64,000 nt of DNA from Leisingera aquaemixtae. Its GTDB lineage: Bacteria; Pseudomonadota; Alphaproteobacteria; Rhodobacterales; Rhodobacteraceae. The stretch is from contig NZ_JAHVJQ010000003.1 in NCBI RefSeq assembly GCF_019801145.1, positions 186,001 through 250,000 of the forward strand, written 5' to 3'. A program made the position numbers and the translations under genes. Position 1 is the stretch's first letter, and each line of letters starts with the position of its first letter. The notes beneath the pieces are model-generated. The model saw only the letters and a list, made by a program, of their open reading frames with translations, was not told where the DNA came from and ran no database searches. Shown here in pieces: positions 17,225-25,757 of this stretch.

Positions 17225-18247
17225 ATGGCGCCAAAACAAAAGGGTAACGTGGATATCGTCGCTGTGGCAAAAGCGGCCAAAGTGTCGCCCTCCACGGTGT
17301 CGCGCACCTTCAATCACCCCGATCTGGTGAACCCGGCGACTCGCAAGAAGATCACCAGGGCGGTGCAGAAACTGGGCTATGTCCGGAACCGCGCGGCGCA
17401 GATGATGCATGGCAAGCGGTCAGGCACCATCGGGCTGGTGGTGCCGACCATCAACCACGCGATTTTTGCCGAGGTGATCCAGGCGTTCTCGGATGCGATC
17501 GACCGGGCAGGCTTTACCCTGCTGCTGGCCTCGCACGGCTATGATCTGGAGCGCGAATACGAGATGGTGCGCAAGCTGATGGAGCACCGTGTGGATGGTG
17601 TGGCGCTGATCGGGTTGGAGCATTCCGAAGCTACCTCGCGGCTGATAGCCCAGCAGGAAACGCCTGCGATGGCGATCTGGAATTATGCTGAGGAATCCGA
17701 ACTGCCCTGCGTCGGCGCCGACAACCGGCTGGCCGGGCGGATGGCAGCGGAGCATCTGGTAGCGCTAGGGCACCGGGACATCGGCCTAATTTTTCCCGAC
17801 ACCCGAGGCAACGACCGGGCGCGGCACCGGCTGGAGGCGGTTCTGGAAACGCTTGACGCCGCAGGAGCGGAGGTGCCCGAGGGGCGTAAGTCGGAAGCGC
17901 CATACAGCGTTTCCCTGGCCAAGCAGGCGGCAATCGATCTACTTTCCGGCTCTTCGCGGCCAACAGCCTTGCTGTGTGGAAACGACGTGATCGCCCAAGG
18001 AGCGCTTTACGGCGCGCAGAGTTGCGGCGTCTGTGTCCCGGAAGAGCTTTCAATCATGGGGATCGGCGACTTCAAGGGGTCAGTGGATATTGTACCTGGC
18101 CTGTCTACAGTCAGGATTCCAGCCGAAACCATTGGAACGCTTGCGGGTGATCGCTTTACTGCGTTCATAACATCGGATGAACCGGAACCATTCAGGCTTT
18201 GCTGTGAACTGGAGCAGATCGTTCGGGGCACGACTGCGGTTGCATGA
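17225..18247 (+). CDS. LacI family transcriptional regulator
   Basis: A 340-residue regulator. Residues about 8-60 form the LacI headpiece (DIVAVAKAAKVSPSTVSRTFNHPDLVNPATRKKI) with hinge LGYVRNRAAQMM. The remainder is the periplasmic-binding-like ligand domain (TIGLVVPTINHAIFAEVIQ, DGVALIGLEHSE, RPTALLCGNDVIAQGALYG, LSIMGIGDFKG). It most likely represses the divergent transporter and catabolic genes until the substrate or a CoA derivative binds. RBS GGAGGAGGG stands before the ATG. An insertion sequence lies 18 bases after the stop. Confidence 0.9.
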   Translation: MAPKQKGNVDIVAVAKAAKVSPSTVSRTFNHPDLVNPATRKKITRAVQKLGYVRNRAAQMMHGKRSGTIGLVVPTINHAIFAEVIQAFSDAIDRAGFTLLLASHGYDLEREYEMVRKLMEHRVDGVALIGLEHSEATSRLIAQQETPAMAIWNYAEESELPCVGADNRLAGRMAAEHLVALGHRDIGLIFPDTRGNDRARHRLEAVLETLDAAGAEVPEGRKSEAPYSVSLAKQAAIDLLSGSSRPTALLCGNDVIAQGALYGAQSCGVCVPEELSIMGIGDFKGSVDIVPGLSTVRIPAETIGTLAGDRFTAFITSDEPEPFRLCCELEQIVRGTTAVA

Positions 18248-18328
18248 ATTGAACAACTTCAGTTAGGGTCAGGACCCATTGATTTCAGGCTTTCAGCATG
18301 ATTCACAGGCCGAAAATCGAGCGGTGAC

Positions 18329-18676
18329 ATGTCTAATCTTTTCTGGCCGACCGACGCGCAGATGGCCCGTTTGGAACCCTTTTTCCCGAAATCCCACGGC
18401 AAACCGCGCGTTGATGGCCGGCGCGTCCTGAGTGGAATTATCTTTATCAATCGCAACGGCTTGCGGTGGCGGGATGCGCCCAAAGAGTACGGCCCGCACA
18501 AGACCCTGTACAATCGCTGGAAGCGGTGGAGCGTTAAAGGGGTCTTTGCGCGGATCATGGCAGGCTTGGCGGCGGAACACGGCGAAGAGAAGACCGTGAT
18601 GATCGACGCTACCTACCTCAAGGCCCGCCGGACAGCGGCCAGTATGGGTGTCAAAAACGGGGGCGCGGACACCTGA
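18329..18676 (+). CDS. IS5-family transposase, N-terminal part (orfA)
   Basis: 115 residues: MSNLFWPTDAQMARLEPFFP, DGRRVLSGIIFINRNGLRWRD, YGPHKTLYNRWKRWS, and the first catalytic Asp in VMIDATYLKA. This is the DUF4096-like N-terminal half of IS5-family transposases. The frame closes at TGA shortly after an A-rich and G-rich run (TCAAAAACGGGGGC at about 18650-18663). A -1 shift there enters the orfB frame, which reads HLIGRTKGEMN before its first ATG, exactly as in fused family members. Confidence 0.88.
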   Translation: MSNLFWPTDAQMARLEPFFPKSHGKPRVDGRRVLSGIIFINRNGLRWRDAPKEYGPHKTLYNRWKRWSVKGVFARIMAGLAAEHGEEKTVMIDATYLKARRTAASMGVKNGGADT

Positions 18677-18696
18677 TAGGTCGAACCAAAGGTGAG

Positions 18697-19086
18697 ATGA
18701 ACACCAACCTGCACGCGGTCTGCGACAGCCAGGGTCGACCGCTCGATCTATTTGTGACTGCCGGTCAGGTCAGCGATTACATCGGCGCACGGGCATTGGT
18801 GTGCAGCTTGCCAGACGTTGATTGGCGGCTGGGGGATCGTGGCTACGACGCAGATTGGTTCAGAGAAGCTCTGAAAGACAAAGGGATACGCGCCTGCATC
18901 CCTGGCCGGAAGCAACGAAAGAGAGCTATCAGATACGACAAGCGCCGATACAAACGGCGCAACCGCATCGAAACCATGTGCGGCAGGCTTAAGGATTGGC
19001 GTCGGGTAGCAACCCGGTACGACAGGTGTCCAAAGGTCTTTCTATCTGCCATCGCTCTCGCCGCAACCATCATGTTCTGGCCATGA
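18697..19086 (+). CDS. IS5-family transposase, C-terminal part (orfB)
   Basis: 129 residues from the ATG at 18697: NTNLHAVCDSQGRPLDLFVT, ADWFREALK, then the late catalytic Glu in RNRIETMCGRLKDWRRVATRYD. The second Asp of the DDE triad is in WRLGDRGYDADW. The reading frame is open upstream of this ATG through at least 18661 and carries conserved transposase sequence there, so the natural product is probably the orfA-orfB frameshift fusion rather than this part alone. Confidence 0.85.
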   Translation: MNTNLHAVCDSQGRPLDLFVTAGQVSDYIGARALVCSLPDVDWRLGDRGYDADWFREALKDKGIRACIPGRKQRKRAIRYDKRRYKRRNRIETMCGRLKDWRRVATRYDRCPKVFLSAIALAATIMFWP

Positions 19087-19107
19087 AATAAGAACGAGTC
19101 CTGACCC

Positions 19108-19436
19108 TAAGGGACCCCTGGTAAAGGACCGGTTTGTCCGCTCCTTGTGAATTGGTGGCGCCTGAGATGCTGCGATGTGCATGAACGGCCGTATTTTCCG
19201 CCGCGGACAACACCGGAAATCGTGCAATCGCAGAAGATTTCACACTGCGAGCGCGCGCAGCAAAAAAGTCGAAGGTCTGGGTTGGGCTCGAAGCGAAAAT
19301 TCTCTGCATCGGACCTCAATGTCCGCCTTCCTAAGGAAACACAAAACCCTCACACACAAAGCAAGCCTTGTGTAGCGGCGCCGCAATCCGGCAACAGCAA
19401 AAGCACGGCCGGCTTACCCAATCCCGAGCACGCTCT
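19108..19436. other. intergenic region right of the insertion sequence
   Basis: About 330 bases with no convincing gene, less GC-rich than the surroundings. Open frames are short, lack ribosome binding sites and have no family features. Confidence 0.5.
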
Positions 19437-19715
19437 CTATCCGCTGGCGCCGCGTGCGGCCTCAGGACGCTCTGCCAGGAAACCCCTCAAAACGGCAAAG
19501 AGCGTCCGCGCATGCTGAACATCGTCAGCGTGCAGGGCAGCGCGAATATCGTCGCAGATCATTTCATGAACTCTTTGTGGCCCGTGGTGAACCTGCATGA
19601 GGTAATTCCCCATTAGCGTGGCGTCATATGTAGTAGAATGCTCGTGTTCAGCGAGTGCATCGATCTCTGCCCGCGTAAGCGCGGACATGTCTTCGAGATC
19701 TTCAATTGAAATCAT
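19437..19715 (-). CDS. conserved small hypothetical protein
   Basis: A 92-residue acidic helical protein beginning MISIEDLEDMSALTRAEIDAL, with H-rich centre AEHEHSTTYDATLMGNYLMQ and HHGPQRVHEMICDDIRAAL, ending FAVLRGFLAERPEA. The style matches small uncharacterised proteins seen in Rhodobacteraceae. ATG at 19715 is chosen since GGGAGGGTAGG stands upstream; the longer frame to 19829 adds unrelated sequence. The function is unknown. It is in the lower-GC stretch next to the insertion sequence. Confidence 0.62.
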   Translation of the reverse strand: MISIEDLEDMSALTRAEIDALAEHEHSTTYDATLMGNYLMQVHHGPQRVHEMICDDIRAALHADDVQHARTLFAVLRGFLAERPEAARGASG

Positions 19716-19996
19716 GTTTCCTACCCTCCCAGCCAAAGAACTGTAACCATCCGAGTGGTGCGGCGCATTGATTTGGCACAAGCTTCGGGGGAACTGGCAG
19801 GTCCGATTGTATCGACCGCTATGGGCCAAGGCGTTGGTGGTCTACGCAGCGGACACATGTATGGCCTCTAGAATAGGGCGTGCTGCCAGGCGCTGCGCCG
19901 CCGCAAGGCAGCAGTGAGCCCAAATCGGCCATTGCTCTCCGACGGCGCGGACTGCCGTCCAAAACTCAAATCTGCGAATATTATTGTGTGTTGAAG

Positions 19997-20626
19997 CTAC
20001 TGCCTGGATACCCAAAGAGCATGCCCCACGCATCCGAGGAGGACTACGCTTGCACCGAAGAGTTCCAAGCTCTCTTCAATGAAAACTTGCAAGGGCGAAC
20101 CCATACCGCCGAGCAGTTGAAAATAACCCATCACCTCAACAACAACAGCGCCAGACACAAGAATTACGAAACCAGCCGCAATCAATTTCGCGGATTTTGG
20201 GTCAGCCCTTGCAGAAGTGAGAAGCGGGCGAAAGAAAATCAGCACTAAGAGTGCAAAAAGAGCTGCATATACACCGATCCAGGCACCGTTGGCACCTTGA
20301 AACATCGGCAAACCGATTTCTAAGAGTTTATTGTATTTCGTAATTTTCTCGTGCAGTGCAAGGATCTCATCTGCGGATAACCATGCAAATCCGGCTGCAA
20401 CCGTCCAGTACAAAGCTGGATGGACAACGCGTTTTTCGCTAAAAAACAGCGGCATCGATGCAACTGCAGCAGAGGCAAGCAAGAACTTGCCCCCTCCCCA
20501 CCAGGCGCCGAGTATCAGTTCGCCGTCGAGATCGAACATTGTGGGCCTGCCGCCCAAAGCAAGATGCAATCCGAAAAGCCCGATTATGAAAAGGTCTATT
20601 GAAAAAAGGATAACTGGTACAATCAC
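19997..20626 (-). CDS. multi-pass membrane protein of unknown function
   Basis: A 209-residue protein with about six hydrophobic segments (VILFSIDLFIIGLFGLHLAL; GKFLLASAAVASMPLFF; ALYWTVAAGFAWLSA; WIGVYAALFALLVLIFF; LIAAGFVILVSGAVVVEVMG; LFGASVVLLGCVGHALWV). A DEILALHEKITKYNKLL segment between helices carries acidic and His residues, which could bind metal, but I cannot name the family. The start is GTG at 20626 with AGGAA upstream. Codon use is more AT-rich than in the housekeeping genes, in keeping with a transferred segment after the insertion sequence. Confidence 0.6.
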   Translation of the reverse strand: MIVPVILFSIDLFIIGLFGLHLALGGRPTMFDLDGELILGAWWGGGKFLLASAAVASMPLFFSEKRVVHPALYWTVAAGFAWLSADEILALHEKITKYNKLLEIGLPMFQGANGAWIGVYAALFALLVLIFFRPLLTSARADPKSAKLIAAGFVILVSGAVVVEVMGYFQLLGGMGSPLQVFIEESLELFGASVVLLGCVGHALWVSRQ

Positions 20627-20874
20627 ATTGGCTTCCTGATGTTTTGCTCACACGCACATTTCAGTCAAGAGACGGTGTCCGATATCTTAGTAGCGCGAGT
20701 TGTACTAAGTCCATCCCCCTAGAACTGAGCCGCTACGATAGCCAAAAACGGGTGACGGAGAATGGTTAGGAAACGATACTCGGACGAGAACATCTTTAAG
20801 CTGCTGTGCCGCCAATGACGGAAATGTCCCGCAAAGCAGACCAGGCAGACAATCTCGCTTGAAGCCGCAGGCGT
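20627..20874. other. intergenic region between the membrane protein gene and prs
   Basis: About 250 bases without a supportable gene; it probably contains the promoter of the membrane protein gene. The prs terminator follows immediately. Confidence 0.5.
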
Positions 20875-20903
20875 TAAAAAAAGCCCCACGAATTGCGGGG
20901 CTT
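20875..20903 (-). terminator. Rho-independent terminator of prs
   Basis: On the minus strand AGCCCCGC and GTGGGGCT pair around a short AATTC loop and are followed by a run of seven T. It begins about 25 bases after the prs stop. Confidence 0.9.
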
Positions 20904-20927
20904 TCTCAAATCTGGATAACAGCCGCC

Positions 20928-21950
20928 TCAGCCGCCGTTGGAATAAAGGCTCTCGTAGATCGGTACCAGCGTCTTGTCCTCGAACAGCGACGACACCGAG
21001 GTGCCGTGCCAGATGTTCAGGATCGCCTGGGTGAACAGCGGCGCGGTCGGCACGATGCGGATGTTCGGCGCGGCCTTCACCTCTTCGGTCGGCTGGATCG
21101 AGTCGGTCAGCACCAGCGATTTCATCACCGAGTTGGTGACGCGCTCCACCGCCGGGCCGCTCATCACGCCGTGGGTGATATAGGCGTGGACTTCCTTGGC
21201 GCCGTTGTCCAACAGCACCTGCGCCGCCTTGCACAGGGTGCCGGCGGTGTCGCACATGTCGTCGACGATCAGGCAGATCTTGTCCTTCACGTCGCCGATC
21301 ACGGTCATTTCCGCCACTTCGCCCGGCTTCTCGCGGCGCTTGTCGACGATCGACAGCGGCGCGTTGATGCGCTTGGCCAGCTCGCGGGCGCGGGCCACGC
21401 CGCCGACGTCGGGGGACACCACCATCAGGTCGCCCATCTGGTCCTTGAACTGGTCCTTCACGTCCAGCGCAAAGATCGGCGAGGCATAGAGGTTGTCCAC
21501 CGGAATGTCGAAGAAGCCCTGGATCTGCGCCGCGTGCAGGTCCATGGTCAGCACCCGCTCGACACCTGCGCCGGTCAGCATGTTGGCCACCAGCTTGGCC
21601 GAAATCGGAGTGCGCGCTTTGGTGCGGCGGTCCTGGCGGGCATAGCCGAAGTAGGGGATAACCGCGGTGATGCGCTGGGCAGAGGAGCGGCGCAGCGCGT
21701 CGGCGATGATCAGCAGCTCCATCAGGTTGTCATTGGCCGGGTTCGAGGTCGGCTGGATGATGAACATGTCTTCGCCGCGGACGTTCTCATAGACTTCGAC
21801 GAAGATCTCGCCGTCATTGAACCGCTCGACGCGGGCGTCCACCAGCCCCTGGTCGACACCGCGGTGCATGCTCATCCGGCGGGCAATGGCTTGGGCAAGA
21901 GGAAGATTGGCGTTCCCAGCAATCAGCTTGGGTTCGTTCAAGGTCGGCAT
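20928..21950 (-). CDS. prs: ribose-phosphate pyrophosphokinase
   Basis: A 340-residue class I PRPP synthetase, making phosphoribosyl pyrophosphate from ribose 5-phosphate and ATP for nucleotide, His and Trp synthesis. Signatures: [40 protein letters not shown] (ATP-binding flexible region), [34 protein letters not shown] and the PRPP loop [14 protein letters not shown]. The N-terminus [20 protein letters not shown] is slightly longer than in enterobacterial enzymes, as is common in Rhodobacterales. It is a single-gene unit with its own terminator. Confidence 0.97.
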   Translation of the reverse strand: MPTLNEPKLIAGNANLPLAQAIARRMSMHRGVDQGLVDARVERFNDGEIFVEVYENVRGEDMFIIQPTSNPANDNLMELLIIADALRRSSAQRITAVIPYFGYARQDRRTKARTPISAKLVANMLTGAGVERVLTMDLHAAQIQGFFDIPVDNLYASPIFALDVKDQFKDQMGDLMVVSPDVGGVARARELAKRINAPLSIVDKRREKPGEVAEMTVIGDVKDKICLIVDDMCDTAGTLCKAAQVLLDNGAKEVHAYITHGVMSGPAVERVTNSVMKSLVLTDSIQPTEEVKAAPNIRIVPTAPLFTQAILNIWHGTSVSSLFEDKTLVPIYESLYSNGG

Positions 21951-22122
21951 TGGCTGTGATCCCCAGGCAGCAATGGCAATGTGTCAGATTCGTGATATTG
22001 AACCCCGCTTATCATGCACTTACCCTCGCGCATAGTTCTAAGCGGGAGAAACAGCTTTTGGTGGCATCACGGCACGGCCTCTCAACCCTGTGCGCCTTCG
22101 CCTTGCCGTTGGGGCGGATGGG

Positions 22123-22917
22123 ATGAGCAGCGCACCGCAGGTTTTCTGCCGCAGCTTCGGCCAGGGGCCCCGGTCCGTTCTGGCGGTGCATTGCTCGCTG
22201 GCCCATTCCGGCGCCTGGCGCGGTGTGGCAGAGCAGATGGCAGAGGAGATCACCCTCACCGCCTTCGACATGCTCAGCCACGGCCGCAGCCCGGACTGGG
22301 ACGGGCAGGGCAACTACCAGCTCTTGAACACGCAGGCGGGGCTCGGGCTGCTGACCGAACCGCTGGACCTTGTGGGCCACTCCTTCGGCGCCACCGTGGC
22401 GCTCAGGATGGCGATGGCCCGCCCGCATCTGGTGCGCAGCCTGACTCTGATCGAACCGGTGCTGTTTGCCGCTGCCAAGGCCGAGGACCCCGTCGCCTTT
22501 ACCGCGCTGCAGGAGGCCAGCCGCCCCGCCGAAGCGGCCTGGGCCGCAGGCGACCGGGAGCTGGCAACCCGGCTTTTCAACCGCATGTGGGGGGCAGGGG
22601 GCGTGAAATGGCCCGATCTGCCAGCCCCCGCCCGCGCCGCGATGATGCGGGCGATGCCGGTGGTGATCGGCAGCCACGGCACGCTTTACGACGACGAAAA
22701 CGGCACATTGGCGCCCGGCGCGCTGGATATGGTCACGATGCCGGTGCAGATCCTGACCGGCGCGGACAGCCCGCCGGTAATTCCCGCCATTGCCCGCAGC
22801 CTCTGCCGCCGCCTCGGCGCCGCGCACACCGCGGTGCCGGGCGCCGCCCACATGCTGCCAATCACGCACCCGGTGGAAACCGCCGCCCTGCTGCGCCGCT
22901 TCTGGCAGCTGCTCTGA
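22123..22917 (+). CDS. alpha/beta hydrolase
   Basis: A 264-residue cytoplasmic alpha/beta hydrolase. The N-terminal strand VLAVHCSLAHSGAWRGV precedes the oxyanion region, the nucleophile elbow is LVGHSFGATVALRMA, and the late PGAAHMLPITHP supplies the His. The acid residue is probably in ILTGADSPPV. No substrate can be given. ATG at 22123 is preferred to upstream starts since the fold begins there and GGGGCGGATGGG stands just before. It is divergent from prs, with the NTF2-like gene 78 bases downstream on the same strand. Confidence 0.8.
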   Translation: MSSAPQVFCRSFGQGPRSVLAVHCSLAHSGAWRGVAEQMAEEITLTAFDMLSHGRSPDWDGQGNYQLLNTQAGLGLLTEPLDLVGHSFGATVALRMAMARPHLVRSLTLIEPVLFAAAKAEDPVAFTALQEASRPAEAAWAAGDRELATRLFNRMWGAGGVKWPDLPAPARAAMMRAMPVVIGSHGTLYDDENGTLAPGALDMVTMPVQILTGADSPPVIPAIARSLCRRLGAAHTAVPGAAHMLPITHPVETAALLRRFWQLL

Positions 22918-22995
22918 CCCTTTGCGCTGCCGCCAAGGGCAGGGCAGGATGGCAGCACAGGCCGCATTTCAGGCAACACAGAGGAGACGGCACAG

Positions 22996-23754
22996 ATGGC
23001 ATCGAAAAAGGACCTGCTGAAAACCCTCCTCAAAGGCTTGGAGACAGGCGACCCGGCCTCCGCCGCCGTCGTCAACGAGGACAAGTACATCCAGCACAAC
23101 CCGCAGACCCATGAGGGCAGCGAGGGGCTGGCGGTGCTCTTTGCGCGCCTCGCCAAGACCTCGCCCCGCGTCACCTTCAAGCGGGTGTTCGAGGATGGCG
23201 ATTTCGCCTTTGCCCATATCGAATACGATTTCTCCTCCCTTCGCGCGGCCTTCGAGGTGTTCCGCTTCGAGGATGGCAAGGCAGTGGAGCACTGGGACAA
23301 CATCCAAACCCTGCGCGGCCCCAATCCGTCGGGGCGGGGGATGCAGGACGGTGCCACGGAGATCACGGACCTCGACAAGACCGAAGAGAACCGCGCCCTG
23401 GCCCGCAGCTATACCGAGCAGGTGCTGATCCGGCGGCAGCTGGACCAGCTGCCGGACTATGTCCGCGCGGACCTCATCCAGCACAACCCGGACTTGGCCG
23501 ACGGCCTGCCCGCTTTGCGCGATGCGCTGTCGGCCACGGAAAAAGGCGTGCCCGCTATCCAGTACCAGCATCTCCACCGGGTGCTGGCAGAGGGTAATTT
23601 CGTGCTCTGCGCCAGCGAGGGGCAGCGGGGCGGCATCCACACCAGTTTCTACGATCTCTACCGCATCGAGGACGGCAGGATCGCCGAGCACTGGGACACC
23701 ATTGAAGCCATCCCCCCGCGCAGCGAGTGGAAGAACGACAACGGCAAATTCTAA
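22996..23754 (+). CDS. SnoaL/NTF2-like protein with two tandem domains
   Basis: A 252-residue protein made of two repeats of the SnoaL-like alpha+beta barrel fold. The first half has VNEDKYIQHNPQTHEGSEGL, FKRVFEDGDFAFAHIEYD and FRFEDGKAVEHWDNIQTL; the second half repeats the pattern with VRADLIQHNPDLADGLPALR, LHRVLAEGNFVLCASEGQ and YRIEDGRIAEHWDTIEAI. Each half has the Gln-His-Asn and Glu-His-Trp-Asp signatures of the family of predicted SnoaL-like aldol condensation-type proteins. Single-domain relatives are usually about 120-140 residues, so this is an internal duplication. The function is unknown; no signal peptide. Confidence 0.8.
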   Translation: MASKKDLLKTLLKGLETGDPASAAVVNEDKYIQHNPQTHEGSEGLAVLFARLAKTSPRVTFKRVFEDGDFAFAHIEYDFSSLRAAFEVFRFEDGKAVEHWDNIQTLRGPNPSGRGMQDGATEITDLDKTEENRALARSYTEQVLIRRQLDQLPDYVRADLIQHNPDLADGLPALRDALSATEKGVPAIQYQHLHRVLAEGNFVLCASEGQRGGIHTSFYDLYRIEDGRIAEHWDTIEAIPPRSEWKNDNGKF

Positions 23755-23767
23755 GCCCGGCCCGTCC

Positions 23768-24286
23768 TCACCAGGGTTTCGCGCCCTGCTTGGCCCAGAC
23801 GTCCAGGAAATTGCCGTGGTTCGGCATTTGCACCGCGGGCAGGGTCTCTGCCGTCATCGCGGTCTGTGCATCAATTACCCCGTTGCGCTCCAGGATGAAG
23901 GCCGCCAGCGCGTAAACCTCGTCATCGCTCAGCGACTTCGGCGCCTCCAGCGGCATCGCCCGGCGGATGTAGTCAAACAGCGTGGTGGCATAGGGCCAGT
24001 AGCTGCCTGCGGGCTTGGCCCAGACATCATTGGGGCCAACCGGCGGCATTACCGGGCCTTCGCTGCCGGTTGCGCCGTGGCAGGTGGCACATTTTGCGGC
24101 ATAGATCTCCGCGCCTTGTGCTGCAGTGCCGCTGCCTGCGGGCAGGCCGGCACCTTCAGGCGTTACATAGGTGGCGTAAAACGGGATATCCGAGGCCTCC
24201 AAGGGCTGCCCCAGACCGGGCCCTTCGGCCCGGGCGGCTGCGGCGGTCAGCAGCAGGGCGGCGGCGGTGAGTTTAAAGATAGACAT
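23768..24286 (-). CDS. monohaem cytochrome c, sulfite dehydrogenase partner (SoxD/SorB-like)
   Basis: A 172-residue periplasmic protein: signal peptide MSIFKLTAAALLLTAAAARA, one haem-binding motif in AAKCATCHGATG, and a distal Met likely in RRAMPLEAPKSLSDDEVYALAAF. It overlaps the 3' end of the molybdopterin dehydrogenase gene by 14 bases, so the two are co-transcribed and the cytochrome should be the electron acceptor of that enzyme. The YATYVTPEGAGLPAGSGTAAQGA stretch is typical of SoxD-type cytochromes. Two-haem SoxD forms exist; only one haem site is present here. Confidence 0.85.
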   Translation of the reverse strand: MSIFKLTAAALLLTAAAARAEGPGLGQPLEASDIPFYATYVTPEGAGLPAGSGTAAQGAEIYAAKCATCHGATGSEGPVMPPVGPNDVWAKPAGSYWPYATTLFDYIRRAMPLEAPKSLSDDEVYALAAFILERNGVIDAQTAMTAETLPAVQMPNHGNFLDVWAKQGAKPW

Positions 24287-25556
24287 TCTGAACCGCTCCT
24301 TCTGCCGTGACCTGCCAGGGCTGGATGGCGTTGTAATGCAGGAAGTTCGAGGCGTGATAGCGCGCCTTCCAGTCGGCGCGCGCAGGCTGCACCGCGCCGG
24401 TCTCGTCCGTTGCGCGGCTCATCAGCACCAAGGGCGATCCGTCCCAGTGCCAGGGCAGGCTGAAGCGGGTCAGCGCTTGCGGCAGCACCGGCCCGGCCAG
24501 CGCCGCCTCGGCCCAGCTCTGACCGCCATCGGCAGAGACCTCGACCTTGGCAACCTTGCCCGCGCCGGTCCAGGCCAGCCCGGAAATCTCGTAAAACCCC
24601 GGCCCGCTCATGGTCATGGTCGCGGACGGATGGGTGATGAAGCTCTTCACCCCCATCGCAAAGGTGAACTGCACCGAGGAGCCGTCAGCCAGGATCTCGG
24701 TGTATTCGCCCGATTCATCCTTGGTATGCACCGGCGCCTCCGTCACCCACAGGCTGGTCAGCCACTTGATGTTCATGTTGCCCTCGAACCCGGGCAGCAG
24801 CAGCCGCATCGGATAGCCCTGCTCGGGCCGGATCCGCTCGCCGTTCTGGTACAGTGCCAGCATTCCGTCGCTCATCACCTTCTCCATTGGGATCGAGCGC
24901 GCCAGGCTCGGCCCGTCGGCGCCCGCGGCCACCACCCATTTGCCCTCAGGCTTGACGCCCGCTTCCTCCATCAGAACGCGCATAGGAATGCCGGTCCATT
25001 CGGTGTTCGACACCAGCCCATGCAGCATGTCGCAGCCCGCCTGCATCGGCTCCGGCATCACCGCGTTGAACAGGCTGTTACCGGCGCATTCCAGGAAATG
25101 CGTGGCGGTCACCATCGGATAGCGCTCCAGCGCCTCCAGGCTGAACTGCAGCGGTCGCTCCACCAGCCCGTGGATCATCAGCCGGTGGCGGGCCGGGTCA
25201 ATGTCGGGGCGGCCCCCGTGATGCACCTCGTAATGCAGCCCGTTGGGGGTGATGGTGCCGCGCAGCTTGTGGTGCGGCGTGCCCGACAGGCTGAAGGCCG
25301 GCGCCACGTCCTGCCAAGGTTCGATGATGGCGCGCTGCACCGAGGATTCGGCTGCGGCCGGCATGCCGTAACCGCGCGCCCGCGCCCCGGCGGCTTTGGT
25401 CCACTCGGGAATTTCGGCCTCCGCCCGCGCCGCCTTTGGCAGAGCCAGGCCCGCAGCGGTCCCGGCCGCGGCCGAGACCAGCAGCATCCGGCGGCTCAGC
25501 AGCCCGCCGCCCGCGGCATAGTCCAGCGCCGCGCCGTCAATGTCGGATCGTGTCAT
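24273..25556 (-). CDS. soxC: sulfite dehydrogenase, molybdopterin subunit (SoxC/SorA-like)
   Basis: A 427-residue periplasmic molybdenum enzyme of the sulfite oxidase family. It has a Tat signal (LLSRRMLLVSAAAGTAAGLALP), the Mo-ligand Cys157 in THFLECAGNS, and the SoxC-type blocks GLVSNTEWTGIPMRVLMEEAG, GYPMRLLLPGFEGNMNIKWL and the C-terminal Mo-cofactor dimerisation domain (VEVSADGGQSWAEAAL). It should oxidise sulfite (or, as SoxC, protein-bound sulfane) and pass electrons to the overlapping cytochrome gene. AGGGAGGGG precedes the ATG at 25556. No other sox genes are nearby, so a stand-alone sulfite-oxidising role is more likely than a full Sox system here. Confidence 0.87.
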   Translation of the reverse strand: MTRSDIDGAALDYAAGGGLLSRRMLLVSAAAGTAAGLALPKAARAEAEIPEWTKAAGARARGYGMPAAAESSVQRAIIEPWQDVAPAFSLSGTPHHKLRGTITPNGLHYEVHHGGRPDIDPARHRLMIHGLVERPLQFSLEALERYPMVTATHFLECAGNSLFNAVMPEPMQAGCDMLHGLVSNTEWTGIPMRVLMEEAGVKPEGKWVVAAGADGPSLARSIPMEKVMSDGMLALYQNGERIRPEQGYPMRLLLPGFEGNMNIKWLTSLWVTEAPVHTKDESGEYTEILADGSSVQFTFAMGVKSFITHPSATMTMSGPGFYEISGLAWTGAGKVAKVEVSADGGQSWAEAALAGPVLPQALTRFSLPWHWDGSPLVLMSRATDETGAVQPARADWKARYHASNFLHYNAIQPWQVTAEGAVQNVYL

Positions 25557-25757
25557 TTGAATGTCCCCTCCCTCGCTGGCAAATGCTGCTCGCACAGGGC
25601 CTCAGGACGCGGGTCTTGCCACCCGCTGCTTCCGCAAGACTATCACAAAACGGGCCGCAGCAGCAGGGGCGGGGGCTGGGGCGGCTGCGGACGGCCTTTG
25701 GACTATCCGGCGCCTGCGCCTACACTCTTCATCAGCAATGACTGACAGGAGGCCCCC

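Larger units (their letters stand above)
18266..19107 (+). mobile_element. IS5-family insertion sequence (IS427-like group)
   Basis: An 842-base element bounded by imperfect inverted repeats: left end GGGTCAGGACCCATT, right end (reversed) GGGTCAGGACTCGTT. The dinucleotide TA flanks both ends, as expected for the 2-bp duplication of this group. Inside are two overlapping-frame transposase parts that join by a frameshift. The element looks complete. It inserted just after the lacI-type regulator; the DNA beyond its right end is lower in GC than the rest of the window. Confidence 0.85.
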
